Of a stretch of DNA of 64,000 nucleotides, positions 16,529-24,862 are shown piece after piece. The stretch comes from Actinoplanes lobatus (GTDB lineage: Bacteria > Actinomycetota > Actinomycetes > Mycobacteriales > Micromonosporaceae). Each line of letters starts with the position of its first letter. Position 1 is the first letter of the stretch. The notes below the pieces were generated by a model. It ran no database searches. It had not been told where the DNA came from and worked only from the letters and a program-made list of their open reading frames with translations. The stretch lies in the NCBI RefSeq assembly GCF_014205215.1, contig NZ_JACHNC010000001.1, forward strand, positions 3,229,001-3,293,000, given 5' to 3'. Position numbers and translations under genes: made by a program.

Positions 16529-17119
16529 ATGATGGCCGCCGTGCCGGATCCTCATGACCTCTACCAGCCGACGGCCCCGATGCCGGTGGTGGAGCAACAG
16601 CAGCGCGGCGTCTACCGGGCCGCCGACCACCGCCGGGTGGCCCTGCTCGCCGCGGCGGGCTCCGCGGTCGTCCTGTCCGCGCTCGTGGTCTGGCTGTTCT
16701 CCGGCGACGACGAAACTCCACCTCCGGTGGCCGCGCCGCCCGCCGTGGTGGTGACGTCGGCGGCGCCGGTAGAGACGCCGGAGCCCTCGCCCTCGGAAGT
16801 AGAGGCGACCACGACGACCGCTCCGGTCACCGTGCGTCCGGCCCAGCCGGCCGAGTTGATCGCCGCCCTCAGAGCCGTGGTCGACTCGCTGGAGGACCAG
16901 GGCGAGATCGACGACGACGGCGCCGAGGCGCTGGACCGCCGGCTCAAGTCCGCCGCCGACCGGCTGAAACGGGGCAAGGTGAAGGACGTCGCCCGCAAGA
17001 TGGACGAGTTCGCCGAGAAGCTCGTCGACCTGCGCGAGGACGACGACATCAGCCAGTCCGCCTTCAACGCGCTGGCCGCCGGCGCGACCCAGGTCAGGGC
17101 GGCGCTGCCGGCCCGCTGA
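16529..17119 (+). CDS. Single-pass membrane protein with C-terminal helical domain
   Basis: 196 residues. A cytoplasmic N-terminus (about 35 residues) precedes one transmembrane helix (about 38-58). A Pro/Thr/Val-rich exported linker (about 62-105) follows, then a helical domain of about 85 residues (ELIAALRAVVDSLEDQGEIDDDGAEAL, LKRGKVKDVARKMDEF). The domain resembles the FIMAH-type module found at the C-terminus of some actinobacterial surface proteins and kinases; this is judged by eye. The role is unknown. Two ATGs (16529, 16532) and a GTG (16541) compete as start, and none has a ribosome site. It ends 1 bp before the convergent DUF305 gene. Confidence 0.75.
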   Translation: MMAAVPDPHDLYQPTAPMPVVEQQQRGVYRAADHRRVALLAAAGSAVVLSALVVWLFSGDDETPPPVAAPPAVVVTSAAPVETPEPSPSEVEATTTTAPVTVRPAQPAELIAALRAVVDSLEDQGEIDDDGAEALDRRLKSAADRLKRGKVKDVARKMDEFAEKLVDLREDDDISQSAFNALAAGATQVRAALPAR

Positions 17120-17120
17120 G

Positions 17121-17786
17121 TCAGCTCACACCCAGCTCGGTCATCCGCTGGATCTCGACCACCTGCTCGATCGCCGTCTCCTTGGCCATCTTGGCGAGCC
17201 GTTCCTCCGACCCGGTACGCAGCAGATCGCCCACCATCGTCTCGGCCCCACGGTGGTGCTCGGTCATCATCGCGACGAACCGGCGGTCGAAGTCGGCGCC
17301 CCGGGCCGCGGCCAGATCGGTGAGGGCCGCCTCGGACTGCATGCCGGGCATCGTGGCGTGGTCGTGGGCCGGGTCCGACTCCGGCTCTCCGCGGTCGGCC
17401 AGCCAGGTCCGCAGCACCGAGATCTCCGGCCCCTGCGCGGCGGTGATCCGGCCGGCGATGTTCTTCACGCCCTGGTTCGCGGCCCGGTCGGGCACCAGAT
17501 CGGCCATCTGGAGGGCCTGCGCGTGGTGGGCGATCATCATCTGGGCATAGGTGACGTCGGCCCGGTTGTAGGTGGACGCGGCGGGCGCCTGCACGTGATC
17601 GGAGTCGGTGACGCCGGCCGACTCACCGGGACGGCCCGGCACGACGACGCGGACCGGAGAGGCCGAGGAGGCCGGCGCGCTCACCGGATCGGCCGGGCCG
17701 GACGCCCGGGCGGCCAGCACCGCACCCACGGTGCCGAGAAGGACCGCAGATGCGGCGGTCAGGGCCCATGCGCGTCGGTGTTGCAT
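17121..17786 (-). CDS. DUF305 family exported protein
   Basis: 221 residues with an N-terminal signal or anchor (about 8-30) and a Ser/Pro-rich linker. The DUF305 domain (about 70-221) has its two His-rich signatures, TYAQMMIAHHAQALQMADL and DRRFVAMMTEHHRGAETMVGDLL, plus a Met/His loop HDHATMPGM. The paired MM..HH blocks form a ferritin-like four-helix bundle. Members often sit near copper-resistance genes and the His/Met content suits metal binding, but no copper genes are adjacent. AAGGAAA precedes the ATG. Confidence 0.9.
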   Translation of the reverse strand: MQHRRAWALTAASAVLLGTVGAVLAARASGPADPVSAPASSASPVRVVVPGRPGESAGVTDSDHVQAPAASTYNRADVTYAQMMIAHHAQALQMADLVPDRAANQGVKNIAGRITAAQGPEISVLRTWLADRGEPESDPAHDHATMPGMQSEAALTDLAAARGADFDRRFVAMMTEHHRGAETMVGDLLRTGSEERLAKMAKETAIEQVVEIQRMTELGVS

Positions 17787-17921
17787 GTATTTCCTTTCCG
17801 GCAGGCGGCCCCCACGGCCGGGCTTCGACGGTTATCGTAACGACCGACATCGCTGTCACCGATAGTGCGGACGACACGACTCGCCGTGCGTCATCGGTGC
17901 TCCGAAACCGGAAGGAGCTTC

Positions 17922-19352
17922 ATGAAGCATCCTGCCTCACGAGGGCGGATAATGCGCCTGGCCTGTATCGGGGCGGCGGCGGTCCTGTCCACTCTGGTCG
18001 TGGCCGCGCCGGTCCAAGCGGACCCGGCCGGCATCCCAGGCGTGGACCAGATCGTCAGCAGCCCCAACATCAGGCAGATCGGGAACGAGCCCAAGGTGGG
18101 CCCGTTCGCTCCGGAGAACGCGCTCAACAGTGACCTGGCCTTCCAGGGGAAGTACGCGTACGCCGGCAACTACAACGGCTTCAGCGTCTACGACATCAGT
18201 GAGCCGAGCGACCCGGTGCCGGTCACCCAGGTGCTCTGCCCCGGCGCGCAGAACGACATCTCGATCTGGGGTGACCTGCTCTTCCTGGCGACCGACTCGA
18301 TCCGCAACGACGACTCCTGCAGCAGCGTTTCGGTGCCGAACTCGGAGCCGTCCACCGCGCCCCGCTGGGAAGGCGTCAAGATCTTCGACGTCAGCGATCC
18401 GCGCAACCCGAAGTACGTCAAGGCGGTCAAGACCGACTGCGGCTCACACACCCTGACGCTGGTTCCGGGCAAGGGCCACGACCGCTCGGTGTACGTCTAC
18501 GTGTCGTCGTACAACCTCGACGTGGTGGACCTGCCGAACTGCGCGCAGCCGCACGACAAGATCTCGATCATCAAGGTGCCGCTGAGGAAGCCGGACACCG
18601 CGAGCCTGATCGCCGCGCCGGTGCTCTTCCCGGACGGCGGTTTCCCGGGTGACGCGGACAGCCGGCGGACCACCGGCTGCCACGACATCACCGCCTACCC
18701 GGCCAAGGACATCGCGGCCGGCGCGTGCATGGGTGACGGCGTCCTGCTGGACATCTCCCGCCCGGCGTCGCCCAAGGTGATCACCACCGTGCGGGACGCG
18801 GAGAACTTCGCGTTCTGGCACTCGGCGACGTTCAACAACGATGGCACCAAGGTCGTCTTCACCGACGAGCTCGGCGGCGGCGGTGGCGCGGAGTGTCTGC
18901 CGTCCATCGGCGCGAACAAGGGCGCCGATGCGATCTATGACATCACGGGCAAGGGCAAGCACCGCAAGCTCGAGTTCCGCAGCTACTTCAAGATCCCCCG
19001 GGAGAACGCCACCACCGAGAACTGCGTGGCCCACAACGGCTCGCTGATCCCGGTCAAGGGCCGCGACATCATGGTCCAGGCGTGGTATCAGGGTGGCATC
19101 TCGATCTGGGACTTCACCAACTCGCGCAAGCCGGTGGAGATCGCCTACTGGGAGCGCGGCCCGCTCAGCCTCGACCGGCTGATCGTCGGCGGTTCCTGGT
19201 CGGCGTACTGGTACAACGGCCACATCTACTCCAGCGACATCCAGAAGGGTTTCGACGTCCTGGAGGTCAGTGACCGCCGCATCGATCACGCGGAGCGGCA
19301 ACGGACGTGGCAGTTCAACGCACAGACCCAGACCGACTACCGCAAGTGGTGA
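17922..19352 (+). CDS. Secreted LVIVD-repeat beta-propeller protein
   Basis: 476 residues from the ATG at 17922 (GGAAGGA upstream). The signal peptide ends near VQADPAG. The mature part contains repeated blade motifs of the LVIVD type: YAGNYNGFSVYDISEPSDPV, GVKIFDVSDPRNPKYV, GVLLDISRPASPKVI, GGISIWDFTNSRKPVEI. These predict a beta-propeller exposed outside the cell. Several Cys residues (VLCPGAQ, TDCGSHT, DLPNCAQ, ENCVAHN) suggest disulfides. Actinomycetes encode many such proteins of unknown function. A bidirectional terminator separates it from the convergent PucR-type gene. It is a different family from the propeller at 20617. Confidence 0.85.
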   Translation: MKHPASRGRIMRLACIGAAAVLSTLVVAAPVQADPAGIPGVDQIVSSPNIRQIGNEPKVGPFAPENALNSDLAFQGKYAYAGNYNGFSVYDISEPSDPVPVTQVLCPGAQNDISIWGDLLFLATDSIRNDDSCSSVSVPNSEPSTAPRWEGVKIFDVSDPRNPKYVKAVKTDCGSHTLTLVPGKGHDRSVYVYVSSYNLDVVDLPNCAQPHDKISIIKVPLRKPDTASLIAAPVLFPDGGFPGDADSRRTTGCHDITAYPAKDIAAGACMGDGVLLDISRPASPKVITTVRDAENFAFWHSATFNNDGTKVVFTDELGGGGGAECLPSIGANKGADAIYDITGKGKHRKLEFRSYFKIPRENATTENCVAHNGSLIPVKGRDIMVQAWYQGGISIWDFTNSRKPVEIAYWERGPLSLDRLIVGGSWSAYWYNGHIYSSDIQKGFDVLEVSDRRIDHAERQRTWQFNAQTQTDYRKW

Positions 19353-19363
19353 TCGGCTAGAGA

Positions 19364-19394
19364 GGCCCGGTGTGACCGCCCATCACACCGGGCC
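19364..19394. terminator. Bidirectional terminator
   Basis: GGCCCGGTGTGA (19364-19375) pairs perfectly with TCACACCGGGCC (19383-19394). The right arm overlaps the last codons of the convergent PucR-type gene. Confidence 0.85.
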
Positions 19395-20528
19395 CCGCCA
19401 TGTGTGCAGCGCCCACCACCAGCGGACGGTCTCCAGCACGGTGAGCCGCTCGCCGAACCCGGTCAGCTCCCGCAGCCGCCGCAACCGGTAACGCACCGTG
19501 TTCGGATGCAGGTGCAGCGCACTCGCCGTGAGGTCCAGCCGCTGTCCGTGGTCCAGATAGGCCAGTGCCGTACCGGCCAGCTCCCGGTGGAAATCGTCGG
19601 CCGGGTCCAGCGCCGCCAGCAGCCCGTGCCGCAGGAATCCGGCCAGCATCGGCTGCGCCGCCAGCGCCGTCTCCCCGGCCAGCTCGGTCACCTCGCACGG
19701 CCCGGTCACACCCCGGGCGCGAGCCGCGTGCAGCGCCAGGCGGGCGAGGCGGTGCGCCTCCGTCGCCCTTTCCAGGGGTACGGGCGGAGTGGTCACCACC
19801 ACGGCCGGGGCCATTGTGGTCAGTTCCGGAAGTCGTGGGGTGAGCCCGCACAGCCGTCCCCGTACCGGCCCGAGGATCCCGCCGCACCGGGCGAACGCCT
19901 GCTCCAGCTCCCGCACCCGGCCCGGATCGGCCACGTCCGAGACGGCGCAGTGGTAGAGGCCGCCGGGAGTGAGCCCGAACCGGGCCGGATCCACGCCGTC
20001 GCTCTCCTCGCCGAGCAGCAGGTGGCGCAGCAGCCGGACGCGGGCGGCCCGCCGGTCGCTGTCGAGCTGCCGCTCCGCCGTCCGGTAGCCGTCCAGCACG
20101 TGCCGTTCCAGCGCGCCGCCGTACCGGTCGAGCCGGAGCAGCCCCTGGAGCAGCACGTCGTCGGGCAGTCCGGTGGCCCGGCCGCGGGCGATCGCGATCT
20201 CCAGGATCCGGCTGCGGCCGGCGTGCACCCCGGACAGCAGCGCCGCCATCGGCACGCCGAGCGCCGCGCCCTCGGCCCCGAACCGGGCCGCCTCGGCGAA
20301 GTCCTCGCCGGCCGGCTCGCCGGGGCGCAGGAAGGTGGCGCACCCGGCCCGGATCAGCGCGGCGACGTACCGGCGGCTTTCCGTCCCGGGCAGCCGGGCG
20401 GCCTCCGGGGACTGGGCGCGGGCCGCGGCCACCACGTCGTCGACCAGGCGGGCGTCGTCGGCCAGCCCGTGCACCAGCGCGGCGAGCGGGTCGGGTTGTG
20501 TCCGGGCGACAACGGGGAGCGTCCGCAT
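19383..20528 (-). CDS. PucR family transcriptional regulator
   Basis: 381 residues. The C-terminal PucR helix-turn-helix is clear (about 325-375: LAYLDHGQRLDLTASALHLHPNTVRYRLRRLRELTG), the diagnostic HTH_30 block. The N-terminal 300 residues form a sensor region seen in many actinobacterial PucR-like proteins (RsbRD-like N-terminus, degenerate GGDEF-like middle). Such regulators act as activators or repressors in the cytoplasm. It is divergent from the secreted propeller gene at 20617, and an 18-bp perfect inverted repeat lies in the intergenic region, so that gene is the most likely target. GAGG is 5 nt from the ATG. Confidence 0.88.
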   Translation of the reverse strand: MRTLPVVARTQPDPLAALVHGLADDARLVDDVVAAARAQSPEAARLPGTESRRYVAALIRAGCATFLRPGEPAGEDFAEAARFGAEGAALGVPMAALLSGVHAGRSRILEIAIARGRATGLPDDVLLQGLLRLDRYGGALERHVLDGYRTAERQLDSDRRAARVRLLRHLLLGEESDGVDPARFGLTPGGLYHCAVSDVADPGRVRELEQAFARCGGILGPVRGRLCGLTPRLPELTTMAPAVVVTTPPVPLERATEAHRLARLALHAARARGVTGPCEVTELAGETALAAQPMLAGFLRHGLLAALDPADDFHRELAGTALAYLDHGQRLDLTASALHLHPNTVRYRLRRLRELTGFGERLTVLETVRWWWALHTWRGPV

Positions 20529-20574
20529 TGGGCCTCACAACCTATCGATGTGAGTCATCCTCTTGTTCTCCTGG

Positions 20575-20592
20575 TGTTACCGCAAAGTAACA
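20575..20592. promoter_or_regulatory. Inverted repeat, candidate operator
   Basis: TGTTAC-CGCAAA-GTAACA, a perfect 6-6-6 palindrome, lies in the 88-bp region between the PucR-type gene and the divergent propeller gene. ATCGATG also occurs on each side (at about 20524-20530 and 20602-20608). Confidence 0.5.
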
Positions 20593-20616
20593 GGCCACGA
20601 TATCGATGGGAATCAC

Positions 20617-21843
20617 ATGAAGACTCATCTCGTACCCCTCGCTCTCGGCCTCCTGCTCGCCGCGGGCACGGCCGTGGCGCCCGAGCCGGCGGCCGCCGCT
20701 CCTGCCCTGCGCCAGGTGATGTTCGTCGGCAACAACTGGGACGGCACCGTCGACGTCATCGAGGCCAGCGGCTCCTACAGCCGCATCGGCCGGCTCAACG
20801 TGGTGCCGGACCGCACCCAGCGGCTCACCGAGATCTACCTCAACCCGATCCGGCTGGCCTTCTACCTCGGCATCCAGCAGGGGCCGGGGGAGGGGCACGA
20901 CCAGCTCGTCGACGACATGTACACCACCCCGGCCGGTGACGCCCTGGTCATCTCCCGGCCCAGCTTCGCCGACGTGGTCTCGATCGACCTGGCCACCGGG
21001 AAGCCGCGCTGGCGGTTCCCGGTCAGCGGCTTCCGCTCCGACCATATGGCGGTCAGCCCGGACGGCCGTTCGGTCGCCGTCTCCGCCTCCACCGGCAACA
21101 CCGTGCACGTGCTCGACATCGTCACCGGCCGGCAGCTCGGCTCCTTCGCGACCGGCGACAAACCGCACGAGAACATCTACGCCGGCGGCGGCCGCTACCT
21201 GTGGAACATGTCGATCGGCGAGGTCAACACCGACCTCGACGACCCCTGGCTGGACTTCACCAAGGGAGACCGGAAGATCACCGTCGCCGACACGAGCACC
21301 TTCCAGGTGGCCCGCACCATCGACATGCGGAACCGCCTGGACGCCTTCGGCCGCAGCGACCTCTCCGACGCGGTCCGCCCGGCCGTCTTCACGCCGGACG
21401 AGTCCAAGCTCTACTTCCAGGTGTCGTTCTTCGCCGGCCTGGTCGAGTACGACGTGGCAACGGACCGGATCACCCGGGTCAAGGAGCTTCCCCAGAACCC
21501 GGCCACCGACCCGGATCGCACCACCTGGGTCAACGACTCCCGCCACCACGGCCTGTCGATCAGCCGGGACGGCGCCAAGCTCTGCGTCGCCGGAACCATG
21601 GACGACTACGCCACCGTCGTCGACCGGGCCACCCTCACCCCGGGGCCGCTGGTCACCGCGATCAAGCCGTACTGGGCCACGGTGAGCGCGGACGGCCTCG
21701 ACTGCGTGATCTCCGAGGCCGGCGCCGACCGGGTCACCGCGATCAGCTTCGCCACCGGACAGGCCGTCGCCTCGGTGCCGGTCGGTGACCACCCGCAGCG
21801 CGTACGGATCGGCAACATCCCGGTCGGCTGGACCGCCCCCTGA
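20617..21843 (+). CDS. Secreted YncE-like beta-propeller protein
   Basis: 408 residues from the ATG at 20617, with a signal peptide (MKTHLVPLALGLLLAAG, ending near AAAAP). The mature part has YVTN/YncE-type blades: MAVSPDGRSVAVSASTGNTV, VLDIVTGRQLGSF, FTPDESKLYFQVSFFAGLVEYD, LSISRDGAKLCVAG. A seven-bladed propeller is expected, located outside the cell. The ligand is unknown. It is divergent from the PucR-type regulator, with an operator-like palindrome between them. A weak GGGA lies before the ATG. Confidence 0.85.
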   Translation: MKTHLVPLALGLLLAAGTAVAPEPAAAAPALRQVMFVGNNWDGTVDVIEASGSYSRIGRLNVVPDRTQRLTEIYLNPIRLAFYLGIQQGPGEGHDQLVDDMYTTPAGDALVISRPSFADVVSIDLATGKPRWRFPVSGFRSDHMAVSPDGRSVAVSASTGNTVHVLDIVTGRQLGSFATGDKPHENIYAGGGRYLWNMSIGEVNTDLDDPWLDFTKGDRKITVADTSTFQVARTIDMRNRLDAFGRSDLSDAVRPAVFTPDESKLYFQVSFFAGLVEYDVATDRITRVKELPQNPATDPDRTTWVNDSRHHGLSISRDGAKLCVAGTMDDYATVVDRATLTPGPLVTAIKPYWATVSADGLDCVISEAGADRVTAISFATGQAVASVPVGDHPQRVRIGNIPVGWTAP

Positions 21844-21887
21844 GCCCGTTCCCGGCGCGCCGAAACGGACCTAAGATCACAATCAGG

Positions 21888-21893
21888 TACTTT
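21888..21893 (+). promoter_or_regulatory. -10 box, leaderless start at 21900
   Basis: TACTTT lies exactly 6 nt before the ATG at 21900. Confidence 0.5.
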
Positions 21894-21899
21894 CAGGCA

Positions 21900-22292
21900 A
21901 TGGCAACGATCCGACGCAGCGCGCTGCTCCGGTCGTTGCCATTCCTGTTCGCGCTCTTCCTCGCCCTCTTCACGGCGGCCGGCCACGGTGCCGGCGAGTC
22001 ATCCCATCACCCGGCCCACGCGGTCCACGCCATCGGCGACACCACGCACCCGGCCCGGACGACCGGCCTCATCGCGGATCCCGCCGCCGGCCCGGCCCAC
22101 GACGCGCATCTGAGCGCGGGGACCGACTCCGTGACGCCCCCGGACGGGGATGGCTCCTACGTCGACGCGGAGCTCGTACGGCGTACCGCTGAGGGAAGCG
22201 CGACCCACCGTGTGCCGGACCGGACCGGCAGGCCGGCCACCCGGCACGCCGCCGGGATCCTCACCTCCCGCGCACCGCCCGCCGCCGTCTGA
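21900..22292 (+). CDS. Small His-rich exported or membrane protein
   Basis: 130 residues. A hydrophobic N-terminal segment (LLRSLPFLFALFLALFTAAG) acts as signal or anchor. A His/Ala-rich stretch follows (ESSHHPAHAVHAIGDTTHP), then a polar Asp/Gly/Arg-rich remainder. No family is recognised. The His cluster just outside the membrane could bind metal, which is only a possibility. The start is supported by TACTTT 6 nt upstream (leaderless). The last codons (ILTSRAPPAAV) have no notable features. Confidence 0.6.
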   Translation: MATIRRSALLRSLPFLFALFLALFTAAGHGAGESSHHPAHAVHAIGDTTHPARTTGLIADPAAGPAHDAHLSAGTDSVTPPDGDGSYVDAELVRRTAEGSATHRVPDRTGRPATRHAAGILTSRAPPAAV

Positions 22293-22465
22293 GGCCCGCG
22301 GCCGTCCCCGGACCCTGCTCCTGACGACCAGTCTTCCGCGGTCGCGGCAGGCTCCCGCTCCCATTGATCGTTTCCGGGCAGATCGTCCCGGCGATCCGGT
22401 CGCCCACCGCCCGCCAGCTTCGCCCTGATTCACGCCGCGCACCGAGCCGAACCGAACGGACCACC

Positions 22466-23245
22466 GTGAACATTCTCGCCGACATGCTGCTGTCCGAGCC
22501 CGCCCCGATCGCTGTCTGGGCCGTCCTGATGCTCCTCGCCCTGCCCGCCCTGATCGTCCTGGCCAGCCCGGACGGGGTCCGCAACCCGCGCCTCGAACTG
22601 GTCGAGACGATCACCTGGGTGCTCCGGACCGGGCAGCGGCGGCGGGAGCGGCGGGCCCGGCGCGCGGCGGAGGTGGCGCACGCGCTGCGATTCGCCGGAG
22701 AGATGCGGGTGGCGGCCACGCAGGCCGGTGAGGCGGTCGACCGATGGCAGGGGCACTGGCAGGCGGCCGTCGACCGGGTGGACGCGGCCCTCGCGGCGTG
22801 GCAGGCCGCGGACGCGCGCTGGGCTCGTTGCCGGGCGACAGCGGCCTTCGGCACGCCCTGGACCCCGCAAAACCCCGCGGAGTACGCGTCTCGCGAGCGT
22901 TTCCTGCACGACGCGGTCCGTGCCGCCGCCGACCGGGGTGAGCTGCCGGCCGCCGCCGTGGTCGGCGCGCTGACCGGTGGCGGCGGGTGGGACGCCTGGC
23001 TGCACCCGGCCGAGCAGGAGGTGGTGGTGTCCCGGGCGTCGGCGGCGCACCTGGCGCTGGTCTACCGGGAGGCGGTGGCCGCGGAGCGGGCCGCCTGGCA
23101 CGACGTCCAGCTGGCCCGCCGGAGCCGGGACAGCCTGCGGCGGGAGGCGGCGCACGCCGAGGCCCGGGCCACCGTGGTCCGCCCGGCCGCCCCGTCGGCC
23201 GGGGCGGGGGAGTTGCGGCGTTCCGCGTTCGCACAGGCTGCGTGA
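22466..23245 (+). CDS. Membrane-anchored helical protein of unknown function
   Basis: 259 residues from the GTG at 22466. An N-terminal transmembrane helix (about 12-34: PIAVWAVLMLLALPALIVLA) is followed by a long, mostly helical Ala/Arg-rich cytoplasmic part (RRRERRARRAAEVAHALR, RWQGHWQAAVDRVDAALAAW, LALVYREAVAAERAAWHDVQLARRSRDSLRREAAHAEA) that should form coiled coils. No known domain is recognised. The ribosome site is weak, and longer in-frame starts exist to 22364 without a better one. A hairpin at 23364-23390 lies downstream. Confidence 0.65.
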   Translation: MNILADMLLSEPAPIAVWAVLMLLALPALIVLASPDGVRNPRLELVETITWVLRTGQRRRERRARRAAEVAHALRFAGEMRVAATQAGEAVDRWQGHWQAAVDRVDAALAAWQAADARWARCRATAAFGTPWTPQNPAEYASRERFLHDAVRAAADRGELPAAAVVGALTGGGGWDAWLHPAEQEVVVSRASAAHLALVYREAVAAERAAWHDVQLARRSRDSLRREAAHAEARATVVRPAAPSAGAGELRRSAFAQAA

Positions 23246-23363
23246 CCCCGATTGCTCACGCTCGGTGGTGCGCGATCAACTCGCGGTCAGCGTCTCTGGC
23301 CGATCCTCATCAGTAACGAGAAAAGCATTCGTGAATAGCGTGGAATGGGGCGTGAATAGTGAT

Positions 23364-23390
23364 GGCCCTGCCACGGAAAGTGGCAGGGCC
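23364..23390. terminator. Hairpin between convergent genes
   Basis: GGCCCTGCCAC (23364-23374), a GGAAA loop, GTGGCAGGGCC (23380-23390): a perfect 11-bp stem between the helical protein gene (+) and the DUF397 gene (-). Confidence 0.8.
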
Positions 23391-23506
23391 GGTGCCGATG
23401 CCACGGCGCCCGCGTGAGCGGATCACCGCGATATCCCTCAAGGTGCAGATGACGAAAGTCGACCTTGGCTCAGGTCTTCCATCGGCTCGCGCCTATCGGT
23501 AGGCTC

Positions 23507-23725
23507 TCACGAAACGATGTCGAATTCGCCGTCCTTGGCAGAGTCCACGAAGGCGGTCCACTCCGCTGGTGTGAACATGAGGGCCGGTCCACTCCGGTCC
23601 TTGCTGTCACGGACGGCAATTCCACCAGCGTCGAGGAATGCGACCTCGACGCAGTTGCTGCCGCCTGTACCGTTACTACGGCTGCCCTTCTTCCAGACGG
23701 CCCCGTTGATTTGGTGCGCAAGCAA
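23507..23725 (-). CDS. DUF397 domain protein
   Basis: 72 residues. The DUF397 signature is complete: AVWKKGSRSNGTGGSNCVEVAF, then GIAVRDSKDRSGPALMFTPAEWTAFVDSAKDGEF. These small proteins are encoded next to XRE regulators in actinomycetes, in pairs that affect development and antibiotic production in Streptomyces (BldB and WhiJ contexts); some behave like antitoxins or co-regulators. The TTG at 23725 is chosen because GGGAGG lies 8 nt upstream; the GTG at 23734 would overlap that site. Its XRE partner lies 40 bp upstream on the same strand. Confidence 0.88.
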   Translation of the reverse strand: MLAHQINGAVWKKGSRSNGTGGSNCVEVAFLDAGGIAVRDSKDRSGPALMFTPAEWTAFVDSAKDGEFDIVS

Positions 23726-23765
23726 CTCAAGCACCTCCCTTCGATGTGATTGTTCATCGGGAGTG

Positions 23766-24614
23766 CTAAGCGACGAGCAGACTCTCGATCATCTTGATGG
23801 TCGTGCGATGGTCAAGCGCCATGGCGCTCAATCGCTCGAACTCCTGCCGATACCAGTCAACCATGTCTGGTTGTTCCTCGTACAAGTCTCCCGCAAGGCC
23901 TTCCATGTAAACAACATCCAAATGGGTGGTCTCTCGGAACTCCAAAAGCGCTGCCGGGCCGCTCAGGAAGGGGTGCCCACCAGCGGTGAAGGGCAGTATC
24001 TGCAGGAAAACATTCGGTAATTTAGCTACCTCGATTAAATGGCGAAGCTGCTCCGCCATGACCTCCGCGCCACCGATCACATGGTGCAGTGCGGCCTCGT
24101 CCATGAAGGCCGACAACTCGAGCGGGCGCTCACTGGTCAGCCGGCCCTGACGGGTCAGGCGCAGATTGATCCGCCGGTCGATGTGCTCCTCGGGATCGGT
24201 CGGGCGTCCGCTTCTCATCAGTGACCGCATGTAGGCGGGAGTCTGGAGAAGGCCGGGCACGAGCACCGGCTCCCAGGTCCGCATCGCCGAGGCGGCGGCC
24301 TCGAGACCCACGAAGTTCCCCGGCCGCATGATGTCGCGGTAGTCGGTCCACCAGGTCCGCTCGCGGGACTGCCGGGCCAGCTCGACCAGCGCCTCGCGAT
24401 AGCTCTGGTCCCGCACGTTGTAGAGAGTGAGCAGGTCACGCACGTCCCGCGGGGTGACCGCCACCCGGGCGGTCTCGATGCGGGTCACCTTGGCCGAATG
24501 CCATTCGAAGTGGCGTGACACGTCCTGCTGGGTGAGGCCCGCGGCCTCCCGGCATCGTTTGAGCTCCGCCCCCAGCCGGCGGCGACGCAGCGTCGGACCC
24601 TCGATATCGGACAC
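23766..24614 (-). CDS. XRE-family regulator with DUF5753 domain
   Basis: 282 residues from a GTG with GGGGAG 5 nt upstream. The N-terminal helix-turn-helix (about 10-70: LGAELKRCREAAGLTQQDVSRHFEWHSAKVTRIE) is followed by the C-terminal DUF5753 ligand/partner domain (about 95-280: TWEPVLVPGLLQTPAYMRSLM, EVAKLPNVFLQILPF, FLSGPAALLEF). This is the standard WhiJ-like partner of DUF397 proteins. It probably binds the intergenic DNA upstream, where a 19-bp inverted repeat sits, and may control itself and the divergent GPP34 operon. Confidence 0.9.
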   Translation of the reverse strand: MSDIEGPTLRRRRLGAELKRCREAAGLTQQDVSRHFEWHSAKVTRIETARVAVTPRDVRDLLTLYNVRDQSYREALVELARQSRERTWWTDYRDIMRPGNFVGLEAAASAMRTWEPVLVPGLLQTPAYMRSLMRSGRPTDPEEHIDRRINLRLTRQGRLTSERPLELSAFMDEAALHHVIGGAEVMAEQLRHLIEVAKLPNVFLQILPFTAGGHPFLSGPAALLEFRETTHLDVVYMEGLAGDLYEEQPDMVDWYRQEFERLSAMALDHRTTIKMIESLLVA

Positions 24615-24737
24615 CTGGACTCCCCTACGGTCCTGATGGAGTCGATATTACGACCGCTCCCTGACGATCCAGTAACCCATTCATGATCGCTATTTCGAAA
24701 AGATCAATAAAGTGGACCTCGGCACCGAGGACTGAAT

Positions 24738-24756
24738 AAGAAGTCTAGTACTTCTT
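24738..24756. promoter_or_regulatory. Inverted repeat between XRE and GPP34 genes
   Basis: AAGAAGT-CTAGT-ACTTCTT, a perfect 7-5-7 palindrome in an AT-rich intergenic region. A second perfect palindrome, CCTCGG-CA-CCGAGG, lies 7 bp to its left (24717-24730). Confidence 0.5.
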
Positions 24757-24862
24757 GTATTGACCTTGGTGTTGGGTACATGATGCTCCGGACATCGAGT
24801 TCTGTCTTGTTTCCTACATAGGTAAAAGATCATTGGAACTTGCGTCTAAGGGGCGTGACGCA

